From the NCBI RefSeq assembly GCF_001886265.1, contig NZ_JXLE01000002.1, forward strand, positions 48,418-112,417: a stretch of 64,000 nucleotides of DNA. The letters are read 5' to 3'. Positions 52,710-62,522 of this stretch are shown piece by piece. Within the stretch, counting starts at the first letter, position 1. Every line of letters starts with the position of its first letter. A model generated the notes under the pieces. It was not told where the DNA came from. It was given only the letters and a program-made list of their open reading frames with translations, and did not search any database. Source of the DNA: Enterococcus thailandicus. GTDB lineage: Bacteria; Bacillota; Bacilli; Lactobacillales; Enterococcaceae. Both the position numbers and the translations under genes were made by a program.

Positions 52710-52821
52710 CTTTTTCCCTCCTGATTGAGATTAATAAAAAGATATTAATTTAAGTAATTGACAACGGTCGACTTAAAGATTGGATAGCTAAAAAAATAGA
52801 ACAAGCTGATTCAATAAAAAT

Positions 52822-53481
52822 TCAAGCAAAATATTCTGGATATCTTTCCACAACTGACTCTTGCTCGTTCAACATCATATGCAAATGTAAAATCGTTAAA
52901 AAGCGAACTTCTTCAGGATTTTTAGCAACTAGTGCGTCAAATAATTGCTGATGCTGGTTTGTGATGGTTTCCCAAGGTAACCCAGAAATCGTCACCCGTA
53001 GCCAACGAAATCGTTCTAAATGCGTATTATGGTTATCTAACCAATTCCAAACTTCTTTGCGCTCAGCAATGTCAAAACACGTTTCATGAAATAAATTATC
53101 CGCATGAAAAAATCCACGTGCATCTTGTTTTTCAATTGTTTTTTGTTGTAAGTTTAATATTTCTTGTAATCGTTGTTGTGTTTCAGGAGTTAATTTTGTA
53201 CAACACTCAACCATGATTTGCTGTTCAAGTTGCTCACGTACAAAGCGTGCATTTTGCGCAGAAGCCAAATCAATTTTTGAAATATAGGTACCACTTTGAG
53301 GAATCGTATAAACAAGTTCTTGTTGACGCAATTGTATCAAAGATTCACGAATAGGGGTGCGGCCAATGTTAAGTAAGTCTTCTAAACTTTTTTCAGATAT
53401 TTTGCGTCCTGGTTCTAAATCTGAAAAAATAATTCGTTTTCTAATTTCCTGGTATGCTTGATTTTGCAAGCTATCAATCAT
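52822..53481 (-). CDS. GntR-family regulator with FCD domain
   Basis: A 219-residue regulator: winged helix (about 5-70, ISEKSLEDLLNIGRTPIRESLIQL) and an all-helical FCD effector domain with metal or acid-binding residues (FHADNLFHETCFD near 130, H..L...). ATG 53481 is placed 8 nt after GGAGG; the ATG two codons earlier is too close. It is divergent from the agmatine operon and two matching dyads lie between, so it probably controls that operon. Known agu regulators are LuxR-type, so this differs. Confidence 0.83.
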   Translation of the reverse strand: MIDSLQNQAYQEIRKRIIFSDLEPGRKISEKSLEDLLNIGRTPIRESLIQLRQQELVYTIPQSGTYISKIDLASAQNARFVREQLEQQIMVECCTKLTPETQQRLQEILNLQQKTIEKQDARGFFHADNLFHETCFDIAERKEVWNWLDNHNTHLERFRWLRVTISGLPWETITNQHQQLFDALVAKNPEEVRFLTILHLHMMLNEQESVVERYPEYFA

Positions 53482-53590
53482 GTTCATTCCTCCAACTCCA
53501 CCATCAATATCTGTTTTATTATAGCAGAAAACCACTTAAAAGTATGTTATGCAACTAGTAGCTCGTTAGTCTATTTTATAAAAAAAGCAT

Positions 53591-53620
53591 GTAACATGTT
53601 ACGCAAAATGTAACATGTTC
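53591..53620. promoter_or_regulatory. Two TAACATGTT dyads, candidate GntR/FCD operators
   Basis: GTAACATGTTAC (53591-53602) is a perfect palindrome and TGTAACATGTTC (53609-53620) repeats its core 19 bp further on. They lie between the divergent GntR gene and the agmatine operon. Confidence 0.65.
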
Positions 53621-53658
53621 TTTTTGTTTTCTATTCCTTTCTTAAACTAGAAAAGCCC

Positions 53659-53687
53659 TTACAACTTATTAAAAAAACAAGTATGCT
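53659..53687 (+). promoter_or_regulatory. Promoter of the agmatine operon
   Basis: TTACAA (53659-53664) and TATGCT (53682-53687) are 17 nt apart. The dyads at 53591-53620 lie just upstream, more like an activator position than a repressor overlap. Confidence 0.5.
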
Positions 53688-53752
53688 CAAAGTGTCAAAA
53701 GGATTACTCGAGTATAAACGACAAAAAATAGATAATTGAAGGAGAATGTAAA

Positions 53753-54787
53753 ATGCAAAAACGTGATTTTATCGATACAAATGATTTTTCAAAAGAAGAA
53801 GTAGATTACTTGATTGAATTGGGATTGAAATTGAAAGAATCAATTACTAATGGCTACTATCCTCCTTTGTTGAAAAACAAAACGTTAGGAATGATTTTTG
53901 AGCAATCTTCTACACGTACCCGTGTATCTTTTGAAACAGCTATGACGCAACTAGGTGGGCACGCACAATACCTAGCGCCTGGACAAATCCAATTAGGTGG
54001 ACACGAAAGTCTGGGCGATACTTCCCGCGTCTTATCTCGCTTAGTAGATATTTTGATGGCTCGGGTAGAACGTCATGACTCAGTAGTTGAATTAGCTAAA
54101 ACAGCAACGATTCCTGTAATAAACGGAATGAGCGACTATAATCACCCGACTCAAGAACTAGGTGACATCATCACCATGACAGAACATCTACCAGCCGGCA
54201 AAAAATTAAGTGACTGTAAAGTCGTTTTTGTCGGTGATGCGACACAAGTTTGCGTTTCGTTAATGTTTATTGCTACAAAAATGGGGATGGACTTTGTTCA
54301 ATTTGGACCAAAAGGATTCCAAATCAAACCAGAAACATTGGCTATTGGTGAAGCAAATGCACAAATATCTGGCGGAAGCGTGTTAATTACTGAAGACGCT
54401 GATCTTGCTATGAAAGATGCAGACTTTGTTTATACAGATGTTTGGTATGGTTTGTATGAAGCGGAACTATCTGAAGAAGAACGGATGAACGTATTTTATC
54501 CAAAATATCAAGTCAATGCAGACTTAATGAAAAAAGCGGCCTCACATGCTAAATTTATGCATTGTCTACCCGCTACCCGTGGAGAAGAAGTAACTGATGA
54601 AGTATTAGATGCACCTTACTCAGTGGTACTGGACGAAGCCGAAAACAGATTAACAGCGATGCGCGCTTTGCTAGTTTACTTCTTAAATCCTTACTTAAAC
54701 TATGCGAGTGAAGCAGTAGTCACAACATACAATAGTGAATTTGAACGTTTATTACGTCAAACAAAACAATACGAACGCAAAAACTAA
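53753..54787 (+). CDS. aguB: Putrescine carbamoyltransferase
   Basis: A 344-residue transcarbamylase that splits N-carbamoylputrescine with phosphate into putrescine and carbamoyl phosphate. Carbamoyl-phosphate motifs [10 protein letters not shown] (near 51), HPTQELGD (near 131) and [15 protein letters not shown] (near 268) are present. [13 protein letters not shown] and the C-terminal helix [20 protein letters not shown] fit putrescine-specific rather than ornithine enzymes. GGAGAATG lies before the ATG. First gene of the agmatine pathway cluster. Confidence 0.93.
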   Translation: MQKRDFIDTNDFSKEEVDYLIELGLKLKESITNGYYPPLLKNKTLGMIFEQSSTRTRVSFETAMTQLGGHAQYLAPGQIQLGGHESLGDTSRVLSRLVDILMARVERHDSVVELAKTATIPVINGMSDYNHPTQELGDIITMTEHLPAGKKLSDCKVVFVGDATQVCVSLMFIATKMGMDFVQFGPKGFQIKPETLAIGEANAQISGGSVLITEDADLAMKDADFVYTDVWYGLYEAELSEEERMNVFYPKYQVNADLMKKAASHAKFMHCLPATRGEEVTDEVLDAPYSVVLDEAENRLTAMRALLVYFLNPYLNYASEAVVTTYNSEFERLLRQTKQYERKN

Positions 54788-54808
54788 GGCTAGAAAGGAG
54801 CAAGGATA

Positions 54809-56191
54809 ATGGAAAAAAAGAAGTTCCGATTATTTGACGCTGTATTAATGGCAGTTGTGGTTATCCTGGTAGTAGAATCTGCTGCCCCCGCCGCAGCAAT
54901 TGGCTCCTCACAATTTTTTTGGTGGGGGTTACTACTGATTTTATTCTTCTTACCTTATGGATTAATTTCTGCAGAGTTAGGTACAACTTATGAAGGCGAC
55001 GGCGGAATTTATGATTGGGTAAAGAAAGCTTTTGGTCGACGTTGGGGTGGAAGAGTTGCCTGGTTTTATTGGATCAACTTTCCTATTTGGATGGCAAGCT
55101 TAGCCGTTTTGTTCCAAGAAGTCCTATCACAAATTTTTCAAATTCAGCTTCATTTATTTGTAACTATTGGAATCCAGTTGCTCTTCATTTGGGTCGTTAC
55201 TTTTATTAGTTGTTATCCTGTGAGTGACAGTAAATGGATTTTGAATCTTGCCGCTTTTGCGAAAGTTGCCATCATGATTTGTTTAGGTGTTCTGGGTATC
55301 TATCATGCGGTAACGAAAGGTGTAGCAAACGATTTTTCAGGAGCAGCTTTACTTCCAAAAATGGATATTAAGAGCCTTAGCTTTCTTTCAGTTATTCTAT
55401 TTAACTTTTTGGGATTCGAAGTGGTAACTACTATGGCAAGCGACATGGATAATCCGAAAAAGCAAATTCCGCAATCAATTATCTATGGTGGAATACTTAT
55501 TGCATTCTTTTATCTATTTGCGGCATTTGGTATGGGCGCAGCGGTTCCTGCCGATGAATTATCTGCATCAGGCGGCTTAATCGACAGCTTTATCTTATTA
55601 GTCGGTGGCTTGAATCCGTTTGTAGTGATTATTGGCTTATTATTTATGTATACTTTAGCTGCCAATTTGATTTCATGGTCTTTAGGTGTGAATTATGTTG
55701 CTTTATACGCAGCAAAGAATAACGATATGCCTGCGATTTTTGCACGTGTAAATTCCAAAAATGAAATGCCCGTTGGTGCTTCTTTACTTAACGGAATCAT
55801 TGCAACATTGCTTGTTGTCGCCGCACCAATGATCCCCAACGAAAATATTTTTTGGGCATTCTTTTCATTAAATGTCGTTGCATTATTGTTATCATATATC
55901 ATGATGTTCCCAGCATTTTTAAAACTACGCAAAACAGATCCCGATACACCTCGACCATTCAAAGTTCCTGGACCAACATGGTTTCTTCGAATTCTGACTT
56001 ATGTTCCATTTACTTTACTGGTCTTAACTTTAATTTTCTCAGTCGTACCACTTGATAATAGTCCAGAAGAAATTTCCGGAAAAATTCCGGTATTGATAGG
56101 TACAATTCTTGTAGCATTGATTGGTGAAATAATGATAAAACACGCAGGAAAAACGTTAGAAAAAGGAGTTCATTCCCATGAAAACAATTGA
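54809..56191 (+). CDS. aguD: Agmatine/putrescine antiporter (APC family)
   Basis: A 460-residue APC-superfamily transporter with about twelve helices. [26 protein letters not shown] near residue 65 is typical. By position in the cluster it exchanges agmatine in for putrescine out. GAAAGGAGC precedes the ATG. The aguA start lies inside its last codons (14-nt overlap), so they are coupled. Confidence 0.88.
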   Translation: MEKKKFRLFDAVLMAVVVILVVESAAPAAAIGSSQFFWWGLLLILFFLPYGLISAELGTTYEGDGGIYDWVKKAFGRRWGGRVAWFYWINFPIWMASLAVLFQEVLSQIFQIQLHLFVTIGIQLLFIWVVTFISCYPVSDSKWILNLAAFAKVAIMICLGVLGIYHAVTKGVANDFSGAALLPKMDIKSLSFLSVILFNFLGFEVVTTMASDMDNPKKQIPQSIIYGGILIAFFYLFAAFGMGAAVPADELSASGGLIDSFILLVGGLNPFVVIIGLLFMYTLAANLISWSLGVNYVALYAAKNNDMPAIFARVNSKNEMPVGASLLNGIIATLLVVAAPMIPNENIFWAFFSLNVVALLLSYIMMFPAFLKLRKTDPDTPRPFKVPGPTWFLRILTYVPFTLLVLTLIFSVVPLDNSPEEISGKIPVLIGTILVALIGEIMIKHAGKTLEKGVHSHENN

Positions 56192-57275
56192 TAGTACCCC
56201 AAAACAAGATGGCTTTTGGATGCCTGGCGAATTTGAAAACCATGAGGGCGTTTATATTTTATGGCCCCAACGATCAGATAATTGGCGCAATGGTGGAAAG
56301 CCAGCACAACAAACATTTGTCGAAGTAGCCAAAGCAATTGCTGCCTTCGAACCAGTAACCGTGGGAGCAAATCCTGACCAATATAATAATGCATGTCATT
56401 TACTACCGGAAGAAATCAGAGTAGTTGAAATCGCTAATGATGATGCATGGGTACGTGACTGTGGCCCAACATTTGTTAAAAGTAGTAGTGGTGAAGTCCG
56501 CGGTGTCGATTGGTCATTCAATGCCTGGGGCGGATTGGAAGATGGTCTTTATTTCCCATGGGATAAAGACGATCAAGTCGCTCAAAAAATTTGTGAAATC
56601 GAACGTAAAGATCGTTATCGGTTAGATAGTTTTGTTTTAGAAGGCGGCTCAATCCACGTCGATGGAGAGGGTACCTTATTAACAACGGAAGAGTGTCTAC
56701 TTTCAAACGGACGGAATCCTCAATTATCTAAGGAACAAATTGAACATGTTTTAAAAGAACAGTTAGCCGTTGAAAAAATTATTTGGCTGAAACGTGGAAT
56801 CTATCTAGATGAAACGAATGGTCACGTTGACAATATTGCTAATTTTGTTAAGCCAGGTGAAGTGGTTCTTGCTTGGACAGACGACATAGCTGATCCGCAG
56901 TATGAAATTTCTCAAGAATGCTTGAATATTTTAGAAAACGAAACAGATGCCAAAGGGCGGAAGTTGGTCGTTCATAAAATGTATGTACCAAATCCTGTTA
57001 CGATTACTAAAGAAGAAAGCTTAGGTGTAGACGCTGTAGGAGGTACCTTGCCAAGAGAAGAGGGCGACCGTTTAGCTGCTAGTTATGTTAATTATTATAC
57101 GGCTAATGGCGGAATCGTCTTTCCATTATTTGGTGACCCTATGGATCATGAGGCAGAAAAACTTTTAGCAAAATTATATCCAGATCGTGTAATTAGCGGG
57201 GTTCCTGCACGAGAAATCCTTTTAGGCGGAGGAAATATTCACTGTATCACTCAACAGATACCTAGTAGCCACTAA
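56178..57275 (+). CDS. aguA: Agmatine deiminase
   Basis: A 365-residue guanidino-group-modifying enzyme converting agmatine to N-carbamoylputrescine and ammonia. All catalytic residues can be placed: Asp94 (WVRDCGP), Glu155 (LEGGSIH), His216 and Asp218 (NGHVDN), Cys356 (GGGNIHC). AAAAGGAG precedes the ATG. It is coupled to the antiporter gene and followed by a terminator, then a paralogue. Confidence 0.95.
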   Translation: MKTIDSTPKQDGFWMPGEFENHEGVYILWPQRSDNWRNGGKPAQQTFVEVAKAIAAFEPVTVGANPDQYNNACHLLPEEIRVVEIANDDAWVRDCGPTFVKSSSGEVRGVDWSFNAWGGLEDGLYFPWDKDDQVAQKICEIERKDRYRLDSFVLEGGSIHVDGEGTLLTTEECLLSNGRNPQLSKEQIEHVLKEQLAVEKIIWLKRGIYLDETNGHVDNIANFVKPGEVVLAWTDDIADPQYEISQECLNILENETDAKGRKLVVHKMYVPNPVTITKEESLGVDAVGGTLPREEGDRLAASYVNYYTANGGIVFPLFGDPMDHEAEKLLAKLYPDRVISGVPAREILLGGGNIHCITQQIPSSH

Positions 57276-57316
57276 AAGATACAATGAAATGATTTAACAA
57301 GTTAAAAGGAGAGGAC

Positions 57317-57357
57317 GGAGGATTCGCAAACAGGTTTGTTTCGAATCCTCGTTTTTT
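57317..57357 (+). terminator. Terminator between the two agmatine deiminase genes
   Basis: GGAGGATTCG pairs with CGAATCCTC around a loop, followed by TTTTTT. The paralogue is thus expressed by read-through or by its own promoter. Confidence 0.85.
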
Positions 57358-57389
57358 GCTATACTAATAGGAGAAGAGGAGTTGTCCAA

Positions 57390-58490
57390 ATGAAAATCGA
57401 ACACAGTACCCCGAAGCAAGATGGCTTTCGCTTGCCGGCAGAAACAGTTCCTCATGAGGAATGTTTTATGATTTGGCCGGAGAGAACTGATAATTGGCGA
57501 AATGGTGCAAAGCCAGCTCAACTTACTTATGCAGAAGTTGCACAAACTATTGCGAAATTCGAACCAGTTACAATGCTTGTATCAAAAAGACAATACAAAA
57601 ATGCTCGTCATTTACTTAACGAAAACATCCGTGTTTTAGAAATGAGTTCAGATGATGCATGGATCAAGGATACAGGTCCAGTCTACGTCATGGACACGTC
57701 AGAAAATCTTCGTGCTGTAGACTTTCGATTCAATGCGTGGGGCGGATTGTTAGACGGGTTGTTTTTTCCTTGGGATCAAGATGATTTATTGGCAGAAAAA
57801 ATTTGTAATTGGCAACGATTAGACTATTATTCCTTGGCAAATTTCGTACTAGAAGGTTGCTCCATTCACAGTGATGGGGAAGGAACAATTTTTACTACGG
57901 AAGAATGTCTCCTATCTGAAGGAAGGAATCCGCAATTTACTAAAACACAAATCGAAGAAATCCTTTTGGAGTATTGCGGAGCTCAAAAAATCATCTGGCT
58001 TCCACATGGCTTCTTTTTAGATGAAACAAATGGTGATATTGATAATTTGTTGAATATCGTTCGCCCCGGTGAACTCGTCCTTAATTGGTGCGATGATCCA
58101 GAAGACCCAATGTATGAAATTGTACGAGAAGCTTATATGTACTTATCAAAAGTAACAGATGCCCAGGGACGGGGACTACAAATTCATAAAATGCCTTTAC
58201 CGCAAGCAATGTACATTACTGAAGAAGAAAGTCAAGGAGTAGACCCAGTAAATGGTATGCTTCCACGCTTTCCTGGAGATCGATTAACAGCTAGTTATGT
58301 TAGTTATTATACGGCAAATCAAGGCGTAATCTATCCTGTATTTGACGACCCTAATGACCAAAAAGCACATAAAATACTGAAAGACTTGTATCCTGGATAT
58401 GAGGTCATCGGAGTTCCTGCACGAGAAATTCTTTTAGGTGGAGGAAATATCCACTGTATTGCTCAGGCACTACCAAAACATAGAAAGTAG
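57390..58490 (+). CDS. Agmatine deiminase paralogue lacking the catalytic histidine
   Basis: A 366-residue homologue colinear with the first enzyme. Asp94 (WIKD), Glu155, Asp218 and Cys356 (GGGNIHC) are kept, but His216 is replaced by Asp (NGDIDN; codon GAT at 58035-58037). Gly157 is Cys (LEGCSIH), Arg93 is Lys and Cys95 is Thr. The His is needed for acid/base catalysis in this family, so the protein is probably inactive or altered. The frame is intact and the flanks well kept, so it is not simple decay. ATG 57390 follows AGAGGAG. It may have a regulatory or new catalytic role. Confidence 0.88.
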   Translation: MKIEHSTPKQDGFRLPAETVPHEECFMIWPERTDNWRNGAKPAQLTYAEVAQTIAKFEPVTMLVSKRQYKNARHLLNENIRVLEMSSDDAWIKDTGPVYVMDTSENLRAVDFRFNAWGGLLDGLFFPWDQDDLLAEKICNWQRLDYYSLANFVLEGCSIHSDGEGTIFTTEECLLSEGRNPQFTKTQIEEILLEYCGAQKIIWLPHGFFLDETNGDIDNLLNIVRPGELVLNWCDDPEDPMYEIVREAYMYLSKVTDAQGRGLQIHKMPLPQAMYITEEESQGVDPVNGMLPRFPGDRLTASYVSYYTANQGVIYPVFDDPNDQKAHKILKDLYPGYEVIGVPAREILLGGGNIHCIAQALPKHRK

Positions 58491-58497
58491 GATGATT

Positions 58498-59295
58498 ATG
58501 GATTTCTATGAAATTGTTAATTCCCATCTAGCAGAACTGACAAGAAATGAACGGGTTTTGTTTGATTATGTTATCTCAAACTTGAATGTCATCAAAAATA
58601 AAAGTATTAGAGAAGTTTCTGAAGAATGCTTTGTTTCAACCACGACTTTTTTGCGTTTCGTTAGAAAAATAGGTTTTAGTGGTTATAGTGAATTTTCAAC
58701 AGTTATCAAATACACTTTATTAACAAAAAATGATGTTCCTCAACAAAGTCCATTTGTGGTTTCTCAAAGAGATTATCGGGAAGAATACTTAAAAAATTTA
58801 ATTGAGTCCGTTCGTGTAATGGATAGTGATAAAATCAAAAAAATTGTTTTGGCCATGCAGGAAAAACCAAAAATCTTTTTATTCGCCAAAGGAATGAGCA
58901 AAGAAATTATGGGCTATATCAAATATCTCTATACTACAGCTGGATTTTTTGTCATCTTTCCAGAAGATCAACAAACAAGAACAATTGCTTTACAACAAGC
59001 TGAATCAAAGGATTTGGTTTTCGTTTTTAGTTATCGTGGTGAGGACAATGAGTTAATTACCTTGATTCGAAAGTTAAAAGAGCAGTCACATCCCTTGATT
59101 GTATCAATCACCGGTGCCGACAATAACCTGATGCAAAACACAAGCGATATCAATCTCTACTTATTTACAGATGAATTGTACCTTAATCAACTAAATCTTA
59201 CTTCGCATATCTCGATGATTGCCTTGATGGAGCTGTTGCTTTATCAATATATCGAAGGCTGTGATCCCCAGGACTATCATCTGGTATTTCGTTGA
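58498..59295 (+). CDS. RpiR-family transcriptional regulator with SIS domain
   Basis: A 265-residue regulator: N-terminal HTH (about 1-75, KSIREVSEECFVSTTTFLRFVRKIGFSGYSEF) and a C-terminal SIS sugar-phosphate-binding domain (about 110-250, FLFAKGMSKEIMGYIKYLY). The start is set at ATG 58498, six bases past the first ATG, after AAGTAGG. It follows the second deiminase gene within a few bases and is likely co-transcribed. RpiR proteins usually sense phosphorylated sugars, so its role beside the agmatine genes is not obvious. Confidence 0.85.
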   Translation: MDFYEIVNSHLAELTRNERVLFDYVISNLNVIKNKSIREVSEECFVSTTTFLRFVRKIGFSGYSEFSTVIKYTLLTKNDVPQQSPFVVSQRDYREEYLKNLIESVRVMDSDKIKKIVLAMQEKPKIFLFAKGMSKEIMGYIKYLYTTAGFFVIFPEDQQTRTIALQQAESKDLVFVFSYRGEDNELITLIRKLKEQSHPLIVSITGADNNLMQNTSDINLYLFTDELYLNQLNLTSHISMIALMELLLYQYIEGCDPQDYHLVFR

Positions 59296-59298
59296 ATC

Positions 59299-59356
59299 AA
59301 CTACCTTTAGAGCTTAGAACAACATGTTCTTCGTGTCTATAGGTAGTTTCTTTTTT
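59299..59356 (+). terminator. Terminator of the agmatine cluster
   Basis: AACTACCT pairs with AGGTAGTT with an inner AGAACA/TGTTCT stem, followed by CTTTTTT. Confidence 0.8.
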
Positions 59357-59508
59357 GGTAAAAAGTTTCAGTTTTTTGCGATAAACAGGCTTTTTTCTGG
59401 TACAAACTGTCAATTTTCAGTCGTTCTCTTATCAAAGAATCATTTTCATGGTTCAATGAGATCACAACAATCTATGGAAATGAAATTTCAATTAAAAGGG
59501 TGAACAAT

Positions 59509-60483
59509 ATGAAGTTAGCGATAATTGGCTCTGGCAAAATTGTACAAGACTTTTTAACAATTACAAAAGACTTACCTCAAATCGAATTAGAAGCAATCGT
59601 CGGAACAAAAAGAAGTAAAGAGACATTAGAAGAACTACAAAAAAAATATGGAATCAAAAACTGTTTTACTGACTATGAACAATGTTTAAGGGAAGATACG
59701 TTTGATACTGTTTATGTTGCTGTCCCCAATCACTTACATTTTTCTTTTACAAAAAAAGCATTGTTAGCTGGGAAAAATGTCATTTGTGAAAAACCATTTA
59801 CTACTGATTATCAACAATTTTTAGAATTAAAACACTTAGCAGAAAGCAAACAAAAAATCTTGCTTGAAGCAATTACAAACCAATACTTAGAAAATTATTT
59901 AGAAATCAAGAGACAACTGTCTTCCTTAGGAGAGATAAAGCTAATTGAATGCAACTATTCTCAATATTCTTCACGATATGATGCGTTTAAAAACGGAGAG
60001 ATTGCGCCTGCTTTCGATGCTCAAAAAGGTGGAGGAGCATTGATGGATCTTAACATTTACAATGTCCACTTTGTTGTAGGACTATTAGGAAAACCATTAG
60101 AAGTCTATTATTTTCCACATATGGAAAAAGAGGTTGATACTTCTGGCATTTTAGTGTTGCAATATAAGGAATATCAAGCAGTTTGTATCGCGGCTAAGAA
60201 TTCTGATGCACCAGTTCGCTCAGTTATTCAAGGTGAAAATAGGTCGATTGTAGTTGACAGTCCTGCCAATGTTCTAACTTCCTTTGATATCTATCAACAA
60301 AATCAACTCTTAGAAACTATTTCTGCGAATAGTCACGCACATAGAATGTATCAAGAATTTGCAATGTTTGATCAGATGATTCAAAGTAAAGATTTTTTTG
60401 CCATGCAAAAACAATTAAAGCATAGTGAAACTGTCATGTGGGTGATTGACCAGGCAAAATTATCAACGAAATCAAGAAATTAA
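59509..60483 (+). CDS. Gfo/Idh/MocA-family oxidoreductase (lone)
   Basis: A 324-residue dehydrogenase with IGSGKIVQDF at the N-terminus (Rossmann fold), CEKPFTTDY near residue 90, and GGGALMDLNIYNVHF near 177. ATG 59509 follows AAAAGGG; an in-frame GTG three codons earlier is less likely. It has no visible partners in an operon. Substrate unknown. Confidence 0.87.
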   Translation: MKLAIIGSGKIVQDFLTITKDLPQIELEAIVGTKRSKETLEELQKKYGIKNCFTDYEQCLREDTFDTVYVAVPNHLHFSFTKKALLAGKNVICEKPFTTDYQQFLELKHLAESKQKILLEAITNQYLENYLEIKRQLSSLGEIKLIECNYSQYSSRYDAFKNGEIAPAFDAQKGGGALMDLNIYNVHFVVGLLGKPLEVYYFPHMEKEVDTSGILVLQYKEYQAVCIAAKNSDAPVRSVIQGENRSIVVDSPANVLTSFDIYQQNQLLETISANSHAHRMYQEFAMFDQMIQSKDFFAMQKQLKHSETVMWVIDQAKLSTKSRN

Positions 60484-60519
60484 TTCCTCACATCAAATTT
60501 TTAAAAAAACTGCAAACAA

Positions 60520-60575
60520 AACTATCTGTCTCTAAAACAGTTTTACATTTCTACTTGTTTCAAAGACAGATAGCT
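60520..60575 (-). terminator. Hairpin, probable terminator of the Mga-type gene
   Basis: CTATCTGTCTCTAAA and CAAAGACAGATAG can pair; on the minus strand the stem is followed by TTTTGTTTG. On the plus strand the tail is poor. Confidence 0.5.
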
Positions 60576-60600
60576 TTCTGCTTAGTCCAGCTGCTTAATA

Positions 60601-62088
60601 TTACATTTCTGGTGCTAGATTGTTTAAATACATATCCCACAACCAATTAAACAACTCACTTAAATAATTTGATTCATCTGTTAATTCGACGATAAAGCAT
60701 GGTTTCGTCGTACTCGGCAAAATTTCTGAAAAGCTAGTGATAAACAAATCGATTTCTGAATGGTCAGTTACTGATAGTTCATAGTCAACAAATTGCAATT
60801 GTGATAAAAACAAAACAATATTCTGTAATATTTTTTGATTAATCATAGGAATGATTGCAACTTTCACTCGTCTATCTTTGATTTTTTTCTGGAAGTAAGG
60901 ATAGAGGATAAAACTTAAATCTTCAAGTAATTCTTTTTTACGATCTTTAAAAATAAAAAAGGACGTTTTTTGAAAATATTGCTCAAAATAATGACCTAAA
61001 ATCTCTATTAACTTTTGATACCCCGGTGTTTCTGAATGACTAGAAACGCCATCAAACCCATAGAATTTGGGTAGTTTTCCCCCATTAGTATAGTGAGAAA
61101 ATAGCGTAGAAAATAGATTTGCACGGATAAGCAGTTCTTCTTCTTCAGTCAGATTTTCAGGTAAGATTTTTTTTGAATAAAATGAATTAAATTCTATCAA
61201 AAACCTGTGAAATTGCTGTTCTCTCTTTTCTAAATTTTGATAAAAATCAACTAAAATAGTTAAGCGAGAATCAACCGGTGATGCATAGTAGAACGAAAAA
61301 ACAAATACATATTTCAAAAAATTAATGTGATAAATAATCTGATAGGGATCCTTAATAAACTGAGAAAAATATTGTTGTAAAACGGGATTAGCGTCAAAAT
61401 AAATCAATTCATTTCCTTCAAATTCATCCAATTCATACCCTTGTAAACTTCGAATTTTCATAATCGTTAACATTAATCGGATTGCTTTTGGATGAACATG
61501 AGAAAAGTTAAAAAAATCAAAGTCTTTTAAAAGTTCTTTTTCATTATAATATGGTAAATCAAGTTCTTCGTTTGTGAGCACATCATCTCCAGTGGAGCCT
61601 AACCAAATCACATAAAAAAAAAGCAGTTGAATGTTGCTTTCTTCTCCAAAAATTTTCATTTTAGAAAAGTTAAGTTTTACATTCAAATCATCTAAGCACA
61701 CTTTAGTCGTTTGTAATGCTCTGATTGCAGTCGAGCGACTGATATAGTTTTCTTCTAAAAAATCTTCAATCGTTTGTTCTGGTCTTGTCAATATAGAAAG
61801 TAAAAATTGATAGGGTAGAGAACACTTAATCAAAAACTGTAAATATATATTGTAATTATAGCCTTTAGTGTGCCAATTAACTCGTCCGCTCTCATCCCAA
61901 ACACTCTTATCAAAGAGCGTAATCATGTCACGATCAAATGACTGGATCAACGATTGAGTGGCTGGAAAAGATAGTTTGAATTCTTTAGCTAAATAGGAAA
62001 TGGAACAAGAAGCATTCTGTGAATTAAGGATCTGAAAAACTGCTAACTTTCGCCTGTCATAATCATTAAGAACCACAAATTCAAACAT
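60601..62088 (-). CDS. Mga-family transcriptional regulator
   Basis: A 495-residue regulator with the same layout as the EbpR-like protein: N-terminal helix-turn-helix (about 12-55, ISYLAKEFKLSFPATQSLIQS), a second HTH (about 108-150, EENYISRSTAIRALQTTKV), a PRD-like centre and a C-terminal EIIB-like part. GGAGAGAG precedes the ATG. It is divergent from a large VWA surface protein gene and probably activates it, mirroring the ebpR/ebpA pair. Confidence 0.83.
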   Translation of the reverse strand: MFEFVVLNDYDRRKLAVFQILNSQNASCSISYLAKEFKLSFPATQSLIQSFDRDMITLFDKSVWDESGRVNWHTKGYNYNIYLQFLIKCSLPYQFLLSILTRPEQTIEDFLEENYISRSTAIRALQTTKVCLDDLNVKLNFSKMKIFGEESNIQLLFFYVIWLGSTGDDVLTNEELDLPYYNEKELLKDFDFFNFSHVHPKAIRLMLTIMKIRSLQGYELDEFEGNELIYFDANPVLQQYFSQFIKDPYQIIYHINFLKYVFVFSFYYASPVDSRLTILVDFYQNLEKREQQFHRFLIEFNSFYSKKILPENLTEEEELLIRANLFSTLFSHYTNGGKLPKFYGFDGVSSHSETPGYQKLIEILGHYFEQYFQKTSFFIFKDRKKELLEDLSFILYPYFQKKIKDRRVKVAIIPMINQKILQNIVLFLSQLQFVDYELSVTDHSEIDLFITSFSEILPSTTKPCFIVELTDESNYLSELFNWLWDMYLNNLAPEM

Positions 62089-62522
62089 AATGAACTCTCT
62101 CCTTCTTTATTTTTGACCAGATTTCTTACATAATCCATCAACTTTCTGACAAAAAAATTAAACTATATCGTTTTTTATAACAAAAAACATTTTAAATATT
62201 AATTATATTTTAATACAAATAAAGGATTTACAGAAATATTACGCACTTTTAATCCATAAATTTTTACCTTATCAAAATATAACTCATACTAACTATGTGT
62301 TATGCGATCATCATTACATCACACCATTATCATAGTTTGTGAATATTTTATAAATCAAAAAACAAAATGTGTTACATTTTTGAAAAAATAACATATAAAA
62401 AACGACCATCCCCTTTAAACCGCATATTGTTAACTTTTGCTATAACATAATTCCGTTGCTAAACTTCAAATTGTAGAGGGAACATTTTTCATGTTTGTGA
62501 ATTTGGAGGGAGGGGAGTCGGA
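62089..62522. other. AT-rich divergent intergenic region, promoters not resolved
   Basis: About 430 bases between the Mga-type gene and the VWA gene without a coding frame. TATAAT-like boxes are frequent because of the AT content, and none has a well-spaced -35. An activator-binding region is expected from the gene arrangement. The ribosome site of the VWA gene (GGAGGGAGGGGAG) ends this stretch. Confidence 0.5.
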
